Source of the DNA: Aselliscus stoliczkanus
Lineage: Eukaryota > Chordata > Mammalia > Chiroptera > Hipposideridae
Length of the DNA: 64,000 nt
Assembly (NCBI GenBank): GCA_033961575.1
Contig: CM066736.1
Span: 12,061,501-12,125,500, forward strand
Direction: 5' to 3'
Below, in pieces: positions 45,301 through 58,100 of this stretch (its first letter is position 1; each line of letters begins with the position of its first letter). The notes below the pieces were generated by a model that saw only the letters and a program-made list of their open reading frames with translations, searched no databases and had not been told where the DNA came from. The translations under genes and the position numbers were made by a program.

Positions 45301-48300
45301 TGAATAGTTTTATTTTCATTTTCTATTTGACTTCAGAGCCTTCGACTAGCAAGCCGCAGTTTGCTGACCCCTGGCAGCTCTTCCGTCTCCAAAGTTTGTC
45401 GACCCCTGGACATGATCAAGGAGCTCACTTTAAAAAGGAATAAATGGGGCTGACCTCGGGAAGACTGCCAGCTTGCATGTATCAGTAAAGGCGTCTGAGT
45501 TCTGCTTCTGAGCCCCGGGTGCAAATGAGCAGTACGTGCTGATCAAGACCTAAGCGAAGGACTATCTTGTCCTTTCACTTAAAACCAAATATAGGGGTCA
45601 GAAGTGAACTTCAGAGCTACCAACATGTGGAGGCACCTTGCCATGCCATTTTACACCCCAATGTATTCACAGGGCCATTGAAATCTGTCCCATGACTGTA
45701 TGTCTGACACAGCTCATCACTTGAAACCTTGATGAGAATCATTAAAAGTATAATAGGATTTTCTTTTTTTTTAAAGAAAACACTCACTTTCACATAGTTA
45801 CAAATCTCAAGTCAATGATTAACCACGTAGGCTGTACCAAATAGTGAATTCTTAACTTTCCCAAGTCAGTCACAGCAAACAGTTCCATGCAGATACAAAA
45901 TTCAAACGAACTGTTCCCAAATTGTTCTTGGGTTTCTAATACTTTTTTAAAATAACAGACAATTTCAGGACAAAGTTCAACAAACAACTGTACATTACAT
46001 GATTTGAAATGAAAATCCTAATTCGGTAGATTCAGATTAACTCGCAATAATCATGCCTCGGATAAACCTCATTGGCTACGATACTGCCACTGCGCAAAGC
46101 TCAGTAGATTCAGATTAGATGGCTCAAAGGAAATTTAGATCCATATATAGGCTGCAACTTTTAAAATCTCAGACACCAAGGGGAAAAGAAATTTAAAAAG
46201 CACCACTTTACCATTCGTAAAGACAAAGAGCCCTCCAAGGATGGCAGTGATCTACTTAAACACCTCTTCTCTTGGTCATGTCAAAGTGCCAATCAAAGCG
46301 GAGGCATGAAAGAGGCCACACCCACCAGCATGCTTTCTGCTGGGGCTGATTTGCAGGTGGGTTTTAAGGACACCTGGCTTGTTTACCCGCTCACACAGGA
46401 GGCCAATTCAGACCTCCAAGTCTTGCTGAGCTAAAGCAATAGAGGAAATAGCACCCACTGTGTGAGACTTACTGACTTCTCTCCAGCTGCCGAGCACAGC
46501 ATGCTGCAGTCCGGGGAGATGGAGCAGCAGTACACCCACTGCAGGTGGCCCGATAACACCTGAATCTGTTTACCTGGCAGAGAAAAGGAGCAAATGGTGA
46601 GCCGACTCAAAACTACAAGGCAAGGAGACGGAAGAACTGTAGTGATGGCCCACCGACCCAGTATACCCATCCAGTTCTCTACCAACTGAGTCCCAACACC
46701 CACTTTTTAATGGAAAGAAATATGATAGACTATGTGATTTAAATGCCTGAAATCTGTTAATATAACCTAATGCCCAAGGGAAATCGCTACCTACTGTGTC
46801 ACCAAAGTCCACAAAGTCATGGGGAGAAAGGGTGTACACAGATTAGGCTTGATCGATCCCTCCCTTTGATAGCAGGGAACATTCTTTCCAGGTCCCCCAA
46901 CTACAAGTACTTTGAAGCATTGTTCCAAATTTGAGAGTGTTTATCTTCAATTCTCTCTGTGATGGTTTCCCCCTAGTCATAAGAATCCCACTCTATGGCT
47001 TGGGAAGCCAGCGGCCCAGGTTCAGTCCCACATAGGAGGGCCAGTGACAGTGCACTCAAAAAAAAAAAAAGAATCCTACTTTAGGGGCGGCTGGGTTGGT
47101 TAGTGGTTAGAGTGCAAGCTCATAACACCAAGGTTGCTGGTTCGATTCCCACATGGGCTGCGGAGCTGAGCCCTCCATAACTGAAGACAACTACTTGATT
47201 TGGAGCTGATGGGTCCTGGAAAAACACACTGTTCCCCAATAAAATTTCTTAAAAAAAACCCACAAAGAATCCCACTCTACACTCTCACCACCCTGCTCCC
47301 TCTTCTCACCACCAAGGTGTCTGGATGGGCAGTGCTGCAGAGCAGTTAGGGCCATGTGCTCTGGAGGCCGGCAAACCTGGCTCTGAACCCTGGCTCCACG
47401 GTTTACTTGGCGCATAACCCTAGGTCACTCAGGTAACCTCTTCAGGTGTCTGATTTTGGAAAAAATGAAACCCACCGATAGGGAGATGAATGAATAAAAG
47501 ATGATATATCCACCTTGTTAATTCAGATGAAATTAAGAGTGGAGACTTTCCATGGAGTACTGTTTAATGAAAAAATATTCAGACAAAAATGTGAATGATT
47601 CCATTTCTGCAAAACAATGACCCCAAAACACATAAATGTAAAAATGTGAGTGTATGAATAGGGTTGTATAAGTATAGAGAAAAATATGGAAAGAAATGTG
47701 GAAGATTCTTAGTATCGGTCACAAGATCATAGGGGAATTATGGAGGAAAGCAATGGAGGGGAGGATGAGAAAGATGGTAGAGGAGGGGTGGGGGAAGAGA
47801 AATCAAGCCTCCCCACCGCCAAAAAAAAAAAGGAAATGGAAAAAAAAATATTTATATGGTCATTTATATGCATTTATAAATGTATGGATATGTGTGGGTA
47901 GATATAATTTTTTTTTTTTTAAGTAAGTCTTGGCTTCTTCAGCTGTCAAATGAGAGCAGTACCTGCCGCCTGGGGTTGCTGTGAGTGTTGAATAAATTGA
48001 GGCAAGTCGTGCAGGGCAGGGCCTAGATTCCCCTCCTCTCCTTAAAAAGTCATAATAACTGGCCTATTCCATTCCGCCCCCTCTCAGGTACCCTCAGGTA
48101 GTTCTTTCTTCCCAACCACCAAGTGATTTTCAAAGCCACCTCAGGGACCTTCCTTAGACGGTGGCAAGCTGCCTCTGGACACACATGAAAAATGGCACTG
48201 CCTTTGAGCAGCCTGCCCAGTCAGCAGACCTATCTAAGGCTGTGTGATTACCAGTTCCACAGTAACGGGCAGAAACTACCTCGAGTTTTCTTAGTGATTA

Positions 48301-51300
48301 GATGCCTTCCGATGAGGACAACACAAGCACCTCCTTAGCTGTTTTGACAACTTATCAGGCTCGTTTCTAAGAGGGTGAGAGACAGGTCTCCTGTCATGAT
48401 TTGGGGAACAGTCATAGCTCAGTGAGAGTACCGGTGCCTGTGCGTTATCAGGGACTAGCGTGCCTCTTCGTGAACTGTCCACATCACCACTTCCTCCTTC
48501 TTCGTTTCCTCCAATGTCTGCAGCGCAGCCCACATGGGGAAGAAACGGCCTGGCAATGAATTCCCTGTCTCTATGTCACCAGAGATATGTGGAACTCTTT
48601 ATCGGGCCGCTCCTATGTATAATTCTGCTCAAGGCAGAATTCCATAAAAGCTGACCCCCTCTAGCCTGGGAGAATTCTTCCGGCCTACATTCTATTTCAC
48701 AAAGAAACTTGATTTCTAACAGGAAGTACCCAACATGGGTAACTTCTTGTAAGTCAGTGGTTCTCAACCCAGGGAGACTTGGCCCTCCCCGTGGACATGG
48801 GGCAATGCCTGGAGACATTCTGGTTGTCACTATAGAGTGTGCTACTGGCACCTACAGGGTAGAGGCCAGGGATGGAGCTCAACATTCTAGAATGCATAGG
48901 ACAGCCCATAACAAAGAATTATCCAGTCCAAAATGTCCACAGTGCCATGGTTGAGAAAAACGTATTCTCCATCACGTATTTTCAATAGAAGTGATATCAG
49001 TAATAGCGAAAACTGGTTCTTGATGGCCAAAATAATCCTGCATTTTTTACATACAAAGCATACATATAGATTCAGTACATAAATAGATATATACAGTATA
49101 TCTTTGGTATTAAAATCTTCAAGGAGTGGGGGGTGAGAGGATGAGTGGGAAAAATATGTCTAAAAAGGCTCCTTAGGAAGCAGGAATACAAAAGGTTGAG
49201 AAACACTATTCTGGGTAAAAATGACATTTGTAGAGAAAGGGACAAAATACAGTATTTTACAAGTTGCCCGGCAGGCCCATCACCTCCGTACCATGTTTAT
49301 TCAGGTCCCAGATGCGAAGAGTCTTATCACGAGACGCGGAGACCAAAATCAAACTGCCACTGGGTGTGAAGCTCAGATCTCTTACAACATCTTGGTGGCC
49401 GGAGAGATTCAAAAGCAGAAGCCCTAGGTGGAAGGAAGCAGGAACACTCAGTCAATGGGAGAAGTGGCACCCGGTCTGCCAGTCACACCAACACCCCTCA
49501 GCCAACTGGGAGGCTGGTGGCCCCCTCAGGCCCCCAATCAGAACAAACACAAGCCTGCGGAACCCTGTGCCAGCCAGAAAGGACCTACCTGTCTGTACCT
49601 CCCAAATCTTGATCTGTCCATCATTGAGTCCCGTGGCGAGGATCAGGCAAGAGACATCTGGCACCTGGGGATGGTGGCGTGCCCAGCGCTTCCTGCTGGG
49701 CGGAGAGGGCCACGGGCTAAAGGCCAAACCCCAGACAATCTGCCCACAGTCCAGCGTCTTCTCCTTGGGGCTGCCTCGCCCTTTTGTATCATTCTTGCTA
49801 CTTCGGCTTTTGGCTTCAAACTCTTTAGGGATGCTGGGCAAAGTAGAGAGTTCTCAATGAGTTTGAAATTGTCACCAAGTCAACCCGCGTTTCATCGAGG
49901 GGTATCCTTTAAAATCCTAGAAACACACTGGCTTTCACTGAATTCTGGTATGGCTTTTCTTTTATTATTTCTTTTTAGAATTCATGTAACAGAGGTTTCA
50001 CCGGCCTTGGCTCCTCCTGTTTATGACTGACCTGAAACGGGGTGACCTGCTCTGGGGGACAACTAGATCACAGATGTCTTGGGAGCGATATGCTTCCTCA
50101 GAAAGTTCTCACGAGTTTCGGTGTGTGGAAAGAAAGGTGCACTCAAGTTTCCTCACAAGAAAGAAAACATGCTGTAAGGTCTGGAACTAGGACAGAACTT
50201 AGAGCCTGAATACCCATCTGCTGCTCTCCTGCCTGACGATCTCCCTTCCCCGCATCTCTAGCTTAGAACTAACTCCCAAGAAGCAGCAAATCAAACCCCT
50301 TTCTTGCCAACAGTTTGCTTGGTACATGCTTATTCCTGCCTTCACTCTCTATGTTCCAGCCAATTAATGTGGTTCTTTCCTTTACTTCCCTGACGGCGTA
50401 TCCAGCACAGGCACCAACCAACGGGACAGTCAACAGAGAGAGAGAGCCCACAGAATCACTCAGGGGCGCCCTGACCTGAAAGGTCTCATAGCTTGACCCT
50501 CTCCTTTTATGTTCTACTTATGGTGAATATAAGGCCCAGGTAAGCTAAGTGAGAGTCCCTGAGATACGGGGCCTTTCCACCTCTCTGCCTAACAGACAGT
50601 ATCTCAAAGGCATGAGCCATTAGACTGTCTGGGGTTCAGTCTGAAAACTTGAAAGGTTCCTGTCTGCTGTGGTACACTTTATCAGTGCAAGTATTAAGTC
50701 CTGCTTTTCTCTGTGACCCTGAACTAGGGGAAATAGAGATGATAAAGCTGGAACTCAGTCCCATGAGAAATTCTACACCTCACATCTGTGTAGTTAGACC
50801 TCTTCATGTATTACATTGGCTCCCCAAAAGTTAAGTTGATCACATTTTTTGTCAGTTGTGTGGCTGAAATCTATTTAAAATTTTTTAACCAATCTCACCT
50901 ATAAAATTAGGAGGAACTGGGCCTTTACAGAAAACGTTTGCTGACCCCTGGTCTACATGGCCAAATATAGTCTGAAATTTTGTTATTCTGATAAAAGATG
51001 TGATAATGAATGTCTTTTTTTTTTTTTAACTTTTATTGAGGAACAGTGTGTTTTTCTAGGACCCATCAGCTCCAAGTCAAGTTGTTGTCCTTCAATCTTA
51101 GTTCTAGAGGGCGCAGCTCAGCTCCAAGTCCAGTCGCTGTTTTTAATCTAGTTGTGGGGAGGGCACAGCCCACCATCCCATGTGGGAATTGAACCACAAA
51201 CCTTGTTGTTAAGAGCACGCACTCTAACCAACTGAGCCATCCGGCTGCCCATCGGCAGTTCAGTGGCAGCTCAGCTCAAGGTGCCATGTTCAATCTAGTT

Positions 51301-54300
51301 GCAGAGGACAGAGCTCACTGGCCCATTGGGAATCGAACCGGCAACCCTGTTGCTCAGAGCTCTCACTCTAACCAACTGAGCCACCCGGCCGCCCAATAAT
51401 GAGTATCTTTTTGACGGGGCCTGCCCAACCCACACAGGACCCCAGCCTGCCTGTCCACACACGCTGCAGACCTGCCTGGCCCTGGCACAGGGGCCTGAGC
51501 TTCCCACCCAGGAAAGAAGCACATAACCGGCAGGCTATAGGAAGACTTTTGTAGGACAGCCTGGAACCTCCAAAGTTACATGTGTTTCATTTTTTTATAA
51601 AATCCTAATTTCTGTATTTGAATTAAGGGATGCTTCTGTAGCTACTTTATTCCAAAGAAATTAAGGCACAGTTACATATTAATTCATTGTAATATTATAA
51701 TGAGATACTAACCCCTCCATTTTATTTACTTATTTATTTATTGTCTTTTTATGTATGGTCAGCCCATACACATATTTTTTTTTTTCCTGAGGGCAGTGTC
51801 ACTGACCCTCATATGTGGGATCCAAACCGGGGGCGGCTGGCGTCCCAAGACAGCGCTTAACCGCCGCGCCACTTGGCCGGCTCCTAACCCCTCCATTTTG
51901 GGGTAGAGCTGACTTTCCTGGGGTCGCAAAATCAGGAGCAGAACTGGAACAAGAATATTAAGTCCTGGGTGTCCTAGCCTAGTGCTCAACAGGTCCCTTG
52001 GACTTCTGCGTTTGTCAATGAATCAAGGGATGAGTTATATGAGAGGTAAGGAGGTGCAAGCGTGGGAAGGGGTAATTAAGGGCAAGGGAGATTCATTGGG
52101 AGAGTTTATTAACTTCACTGAAATTAAGGTTTGTAAAGGTTTTATTTCTAGAAGTAGTACAATTATCTGGTTAATATCAATTATTTGCTAAATATCAAAG
52201 GTACACATGATTTTTAAAAACGTGTAACAATCCTAACAAGAATAGAAATGCCTCTTAAAGGACTATTTAAAAAAACCAATTATTTTAAATTATAAAAACA
52301 GAGAGGCGCCGGCTGGGCGGCTCAGTTGGTTAAGAGCACAAGCTCTGAGCAACAGGGTCACAGGTTCGATTCCCACATGGGCCAGTTAGCTGTGCCTGAG
52401 CTGAGCTGCACCTGACCCGCCAACAGGTAACAGGATGGCTCAGCTGGTGAGAGCACATGCTCCTAACAACAAAGCTGCCAGTTTGACTCCTGCATGGGAT
52501 GGTGGGCTATGCCCACCCACAACTAAAATTGAACACGGCACCTTCAGCTGAGCTGCCCTGAGCTGCTGACGGGCAGCCAGATGGCGACTGGACTTGGGAG
52601 CTGAGCTGGCTGTGCCCACCACAACTAAGAGTGAAGGACAACACTTGACTGTTCCTCTGCCCTAATTCCCCAATAAAATCTTAAAAAAAAAAAAACCCAG
52701 AGAATGTCAATTATAATTGAAAACTCAATAAAGAAAACAATGGAAAATTTGGAAATAAGGCAAATAATAGCTAATATGGGAAAACTATACTTATATATAA
52801 TAATGTATACATTATATTTAAGTACAAGGGTGATTTTCAAGAAAACAGATTTTCCATTTTATGCTTTAAAAAAGCTTTTTCAGGGCAGGCCGAGTGGCGC
52901 ATTGGTTAAGAGCTGGTTTTGGGATGCCAGCGGCCCGGTTCGGATCCCACATATGAGGGCCAGTGACACTGCCCTCTACAGCTAACAACAGCTCCACCTG
53001 GAGCTGGGCTGTGCGAGCCCCGGTGATGGTGTAGGCTGCAGCCCCTGCTGCAGTGGGCTGCCATGGGCTACAGTGAGTGGCCGGCAGCCTGTGTGAGCTG
53101 CCAATAGCCGCGGTGAGCGACACCCAGAGGCCGGCGACCGATCTGCCTCATCTGGGAAGAGTGCAATGACGATACCAACATGGGCCAGTGAAGCAACGTC
53201 CTCCGCAACTAGACTGAAGAACAAAAGGAGAGCAACTTGTCTGTTCCCCTTCCCCGGTTCCCCAATAAAATCTTTAATAAAAAAGCTTTTTTGGACTATA
53301 AATTTATATCAGACTTAAGTCTAGATATGAAGTTAAGTCCCTTGTATTTAGAGTGAGGGGATCAATAAACAACGAGTGACCTTGGCATTATCATTAAACT
53401 GACATAGAAGGGACTGCAAATCATGATTTAAAAAAATACACAACGCTGAGCTCTGAGCAACGGCGGTTCGATGTCCAGCCCGAGCTGAGCTGCCACTGAG
53501 CTGCCAACAGGTGGCAGGATGGCTCAGCTAAGAAACAAAACAAAATGGAAAAAAAACACACAATGGGGGTGGGCCAGTTAGTTCAGTTGTTTAGAGGTGG
53601 TGCCGATAACACCAAGGTTGCTGGTTCGATCCCCACATGGGCCACTGTGAGCTGCGCCCTCCCTAAAAGAGTCAACTATGCCATTGTAGCATGAAAGCAA
53701 TGGGTAACCAATGACCATGGCTGTCAATAAAATAAAAAAATAATAAAAATTAAAAACACACAGCAATCTCTGATAGCTGCAAAAATATATGGAAATGCCA
53801 CAATATCCTTAACCATTCACTCTCTCATCACTAGATTTGAAGCAATTTCTGATTTTTAACTACTATGTAATTAATTTCAAGATTAAAATCAGTGTACAAA
53901 AATAGATTACCCCATTTCTATGATTCCTAATCACCGGAAGAACATTTTTCTGTTTTTTTTTTAAAGATTTTATTGGGGAATTGGGGGAGGGGAACAGTGT
54001 TGGGGAATCAGGGAAGGGGAACAGAGAAGTTGCTGTCCTTTTGTTCTTCAGTCTAGTTGCGGAGGATGTTGCTTCACTGGCCCATGTTGGTATCGTCATT
54101 GCGCTCTTCCCAGATGAGGCAGATCGGTCGCCGGCCTCTGGGTGTCGCTCACTGCGGCTATTGGCAGCTCACACAGGCTGCGGGCCGCTCACTGTAGCCT
54201 ATGGCAGCCCACTGCAGCAGGGGCTGCAGCCCACACTATCACCGGGGCTCGCACAGCCCAGCTCCAGGTGAAGCTGTTGTTAGCTGTAGAGGGCAGTGTC

Positions 54301-55074
54301 ACTGGCCCTCATATGTGGGATCCGAACCGGGGCTGCTGGCATCCCAAGCCAGCTCTTAACCAATGCACCACTTGGCCGGCCCCAGAAGAACATTTTTAAG
54401 GTCCTTGATGCCTATTGCCAAACAGTCTTCCTTCCAGAAAATGCAAATTTATACCCTTTGATCCCTGCAGTATACAGAGTGCCCATCTCAGAGAAGCTCC
54501 TCAGCATTATCTATTATCAAGGCAACAAGTTTCAGACTAGACTTATAAAAAACTTAAATCTAATATGCAATTTATAAGAAATGCCTAAAGCAAAACAAAT
54601 GAGACCCTCAAGGGCAGGGGCCATGTTTAATTTATTTCAGGATTCTCAGCTCCTTAGTTCAGCTTCAGGCAAAGATTTGCAACAAATATTGGCTGAATAA
54701 ATAAAGACAAAGAGTTGCCCTGGGACAAATGAAAAAATGCAGATGCTCGGCCATCTGACTGGAGGCTCACAGCAGGCAGACACTGGGATCTGTCCAGCCC
54801 AAAGAAAGAAAAACTAGTTAATATCAGAAACTAAACGTGGTAGATAATAAAAAGACAAATACCCAATTTAAAAATGGGCAAGGAGGGCTGGCCAGGTGCG
54901 CAGTAGGTTAAGAGTGTGAGCTCTGAGCAACAAGGTCGCCGGTTCGATTCCCACATGGGCCAGTGAGCTGCACCCGAGCTGAGCTGCCACCAGCAGCAAG
55001 ATGGCTCAGCTGGTGAGAGTGCATGCTATTAACAAGGCTGCAGGTTCGACTCCCACATGGGATGGTGGGCTACG

Positions 55075-55110
<36 letters not shown>

Positions 55111-58100
55111 CTATTGGGTCATTGGGAAAGTCATAACGTATTTTTCTATGTTTTTCAATGCAAAAACACTTCATGACTTTTCCGATGATCCAATAGATTG
55201 AAAAGTGGCGACTGGACTTGGAGCTGAGCTTGTGCCCTCTACAACTAAGATTGAAGGACAACAACTTGACTTGGAGCTGATGGGTCCTAGAAAAACACTG
55301 TTCCCCAATAAAATTTAAAAAAAAAAAATGCTTAAAAAAAACGACTGACAATAACAAGTGTTGGTGAGGATGTGAGGAATTTGGAAAACTCACACATTAC
55401 TGGTGGGATTGTAAAATGGTCCAGCCACTTTGGAAAAGTCTGATAGTTCCTCAGTTAAACATAGAAAATATATGAAATCATACGTCCACACAAAAACTTG
55501 TACATAAATGTTCATAATGGTATTAATCATAATAGCCAAAGCTGAAAACAAATGTCCACCAACTGATACATGTATAAACAAAATGTGGTATTTCCATATG
55601 ATGAAATATTTGGTAATAAAAGGAAATAAAGTACTGATACATACAACAACATAACTCTGAAACTCTGAAAACATTAAGTGAACAAAGCCAGTCAAAGAGA
55701 ATACGTATCATATGATTCGACGAATATGAAATGTCCAGAAAAAGGCAAATCTAAAACAACAGAAAGTATTGGATTGTCGGAAAACTCATGACTTATTTTT
55801 TTCTGTTTTTCGTTGCAAAAATGCATCACGACTTTTCCAACAACCCAATAGATTAATGGCTGCTCAGAGCTGGGGAACAGAGAGGGGTTTGGAGGGTGCC
55901 AGCTAAGGGGTGTGGGGTTTCTTTCTGGGGTAATGAAAATGTTCTAAGATTGATCACGGTGACAGATGTGCATGCAACTCTGTGAATGTACTAAAAGGCA
56001 CTGAGTTGTGTACTTGAAATGGGCAAACTATATGGTATGTAAATTATATCCCAATAAAGCTGTTAAAGAAAAACTTGGGGCAACATAATCTCAATAGAAT
56101 TAATTTTCACATGTAAAGAACGTGGAGCTCTGGGAACCCAAATGATGGATTCCGGAACTGTTCAGCCATTTTCTCTCTCCTATTCTTGGGTAGGGAAACC
56201 CAAAAGAGTAGGGGGAAACCACACTTTTGTGGAGGGGGCATCTCAGTGGCCCATGTGGGGATTGAACTGGCAACCTTGGTGTTATGAGCACTACGCTCTA
56301 ATCAACTGAGCTAACAGGCAGCCCTCACACCCACGTTTTTTGGCCCAAACTTTCAGGGGAAAAAAATCTTTCATTTTAATTTTTTAATTCAAATTTTGAT
56401 TTACCTTTACGTACTTGTTTTTTGTATTATAAAGGAATTTTAGCATTTATTTTGTAACATATAATGGCACAAGAAATTTTATGTACTGGTAACAAATTAT
56501 GATATTTACACATCATAGAAGGCCAAGAACTCTTCAGTTGTTGCAAGTTCGTTGTGAAGTTCAACAAAACCGATGATCATGTTCCAGGGTATTATTTTGC
56601 ATATGGATATCATTACTGATTTCTAGAGTTACACTTTTAACTCATATGCATAAATAAATGAATTAAAAACATTTATATAGATACAGAATTAGTACTATCC
56701 ATGTCTAATGCACATCCTTATTTTTCCCTCACATATTTGAGCAAAACAGTAAGCATTCTACATGGCAAAATATGGTAATTTGGGAAAGGGCTCATGTCCC
56801 CATCATGAGGACTCCCTCATTTCTTTCGGTGCCAAAGTACTTACAACTGTTCCTCCAAGGGCCAGGGAATCAGCTTGACAATGCAGTGTCCTTGAGACCA
56901 AGCAAACCAGGCGCCATCTGGGGAGAAGGCCACACTCCAGGTTTCACAGCTTGACTTCCAATCAAACTGGTGGGGGCGTCCAGGCTTCAGTTCAGCCAGC
57001 AGCAGTGGTTCCTCTGGGACAGGAGATGGCATGTTTCAAACAAGTGCCCTCTTTAGGCTCCCCGGCCACCTCACTCAGACACAGGAAAGCCACTGTCTGC
57101 CTACAGCCAAAGGGTGACACAGTGGACTCTGGTAGGGAGTTGTCAATTTAAGTGACCTGGGGCAGTAAACAGTAGCCATGGGCCACATTCCACTGTGGTT
57201 ACTCAGTCCTGGCACTCCCTGCTGCTGGTTAACCATGACTCTGAGTAACCTTTGGGTGGGTAAAGCCAGTGAATGGAGGATTCATTTTCCTATGAATGCC
57301 TGAGGAGAAAGGAAGGAGAGAGACCAGAGAAGGCCAGGATCCTGTTAGATGGCAGCAGATTAGGAAGCTTTCAAATGCATTTAAATTCTCCTCAAAAGAA
57401 CCTGCTACAGGGAAGCAGGTGAAAAAGGAGTATCTGAAACTCAAACGCTCGCTCTCACTCGCCGGCAGCCTCCCTATATCTCCCCTACCGAGGCTAAAAC
57501 AAAATGTTCCACACTTGGCTTGCTTGCTTCTGCTTAGACCTCTTGGTCCGGCCTCCCACTTCTATCTCCTCTCTGTAATCATTTAAGACGCTATCCCATC
57601 TTGCCCAGGTCTTTTACAAGATTCGTTTTCCTGCCCCTAGCGACCCTGCTAAAGCTGAAACACATCACATCCCTGCATCTCTTTCAAATACATTCCACCT
57701 GCCTGCACAGTAAAGGCAGCTGGCCCAGGCTTCCACCCCACCAGCTCCTGCATCCTTTTAGTTATATCTCCCTGGAACACCACACTCTTGGCCTCTGGCC
57801 TCGCCCGGGGTCTGCTCGGGGAGCTCATTCCCACTCACACCTGGACTCATTATTTGATTATGAGAATCCTATCTGGGTTAGCAGCTGAGAAGTGTACCCT
57901 GATCTCACATGTGAAAAGCAGGAAATAAGTCCCACTCCGCTTATTTCGTTCTCTCTTCTCTCTGCTCCACCTCCAGCAGAATTTAGCACCCTTGTTTAAA
58001 TGCACCAACACAGTATCATCGGGCCTAGCACAGCACTTCATGAAGAGCAGGTGCTGGACCCATGCTTCTCCATCGGCCTGAATGGCAGTTCCCTAATTCA

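Larger units (their letters stand above)
54893..55328 (+). mobile_element. Composite tRNA SINE with internal (CA)n and a MITE
   Basis: First head GGGCTGGCCAGGTGCGCAGT with GGTTCGATTCCC, second head GATGGCTCAGCTGGTGAGAG with GGTTCGACTCCC. A (CA)n expansion follows at 55077-55109, then a mariner MITE (55114-55193), the ACTTGGAGCTGA body and the CTGTTCCCCAATAAAATTT tail. Confidence 0.93.
54845..56065 (+). mobile_element. L1 LINE 3' region carrying a SINE and two MITEs
   Basis: L1 ORF2-end sequence AAAGACAAATACCCAATTTA before the SINE. After it come AACAAGTGTTGGTGAGGATG, TGGTGGGATTGTAAAATGGT, GTTCATAATGGTATTAATCA, AAATGTCCAGAAAAAGGCAA and GGGGTAATGAAAATGTTC. Some internal sequence is missing between 54892 and 55338. 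Confidence 0.88.

Noticed and set aside
46044..46101. Possible functional U4 snRNA gene
   Set aside because: Only the first 58 bases are present, with no Sm site or 3' stem-loops. Direct repeats flank it, showing retrotransposition.
49264..50030. 198- and 200-codon frames on the plus strand
   Set aside because: Antisense shadows of WSB2 exons 3 and 4 and the short intron between them.
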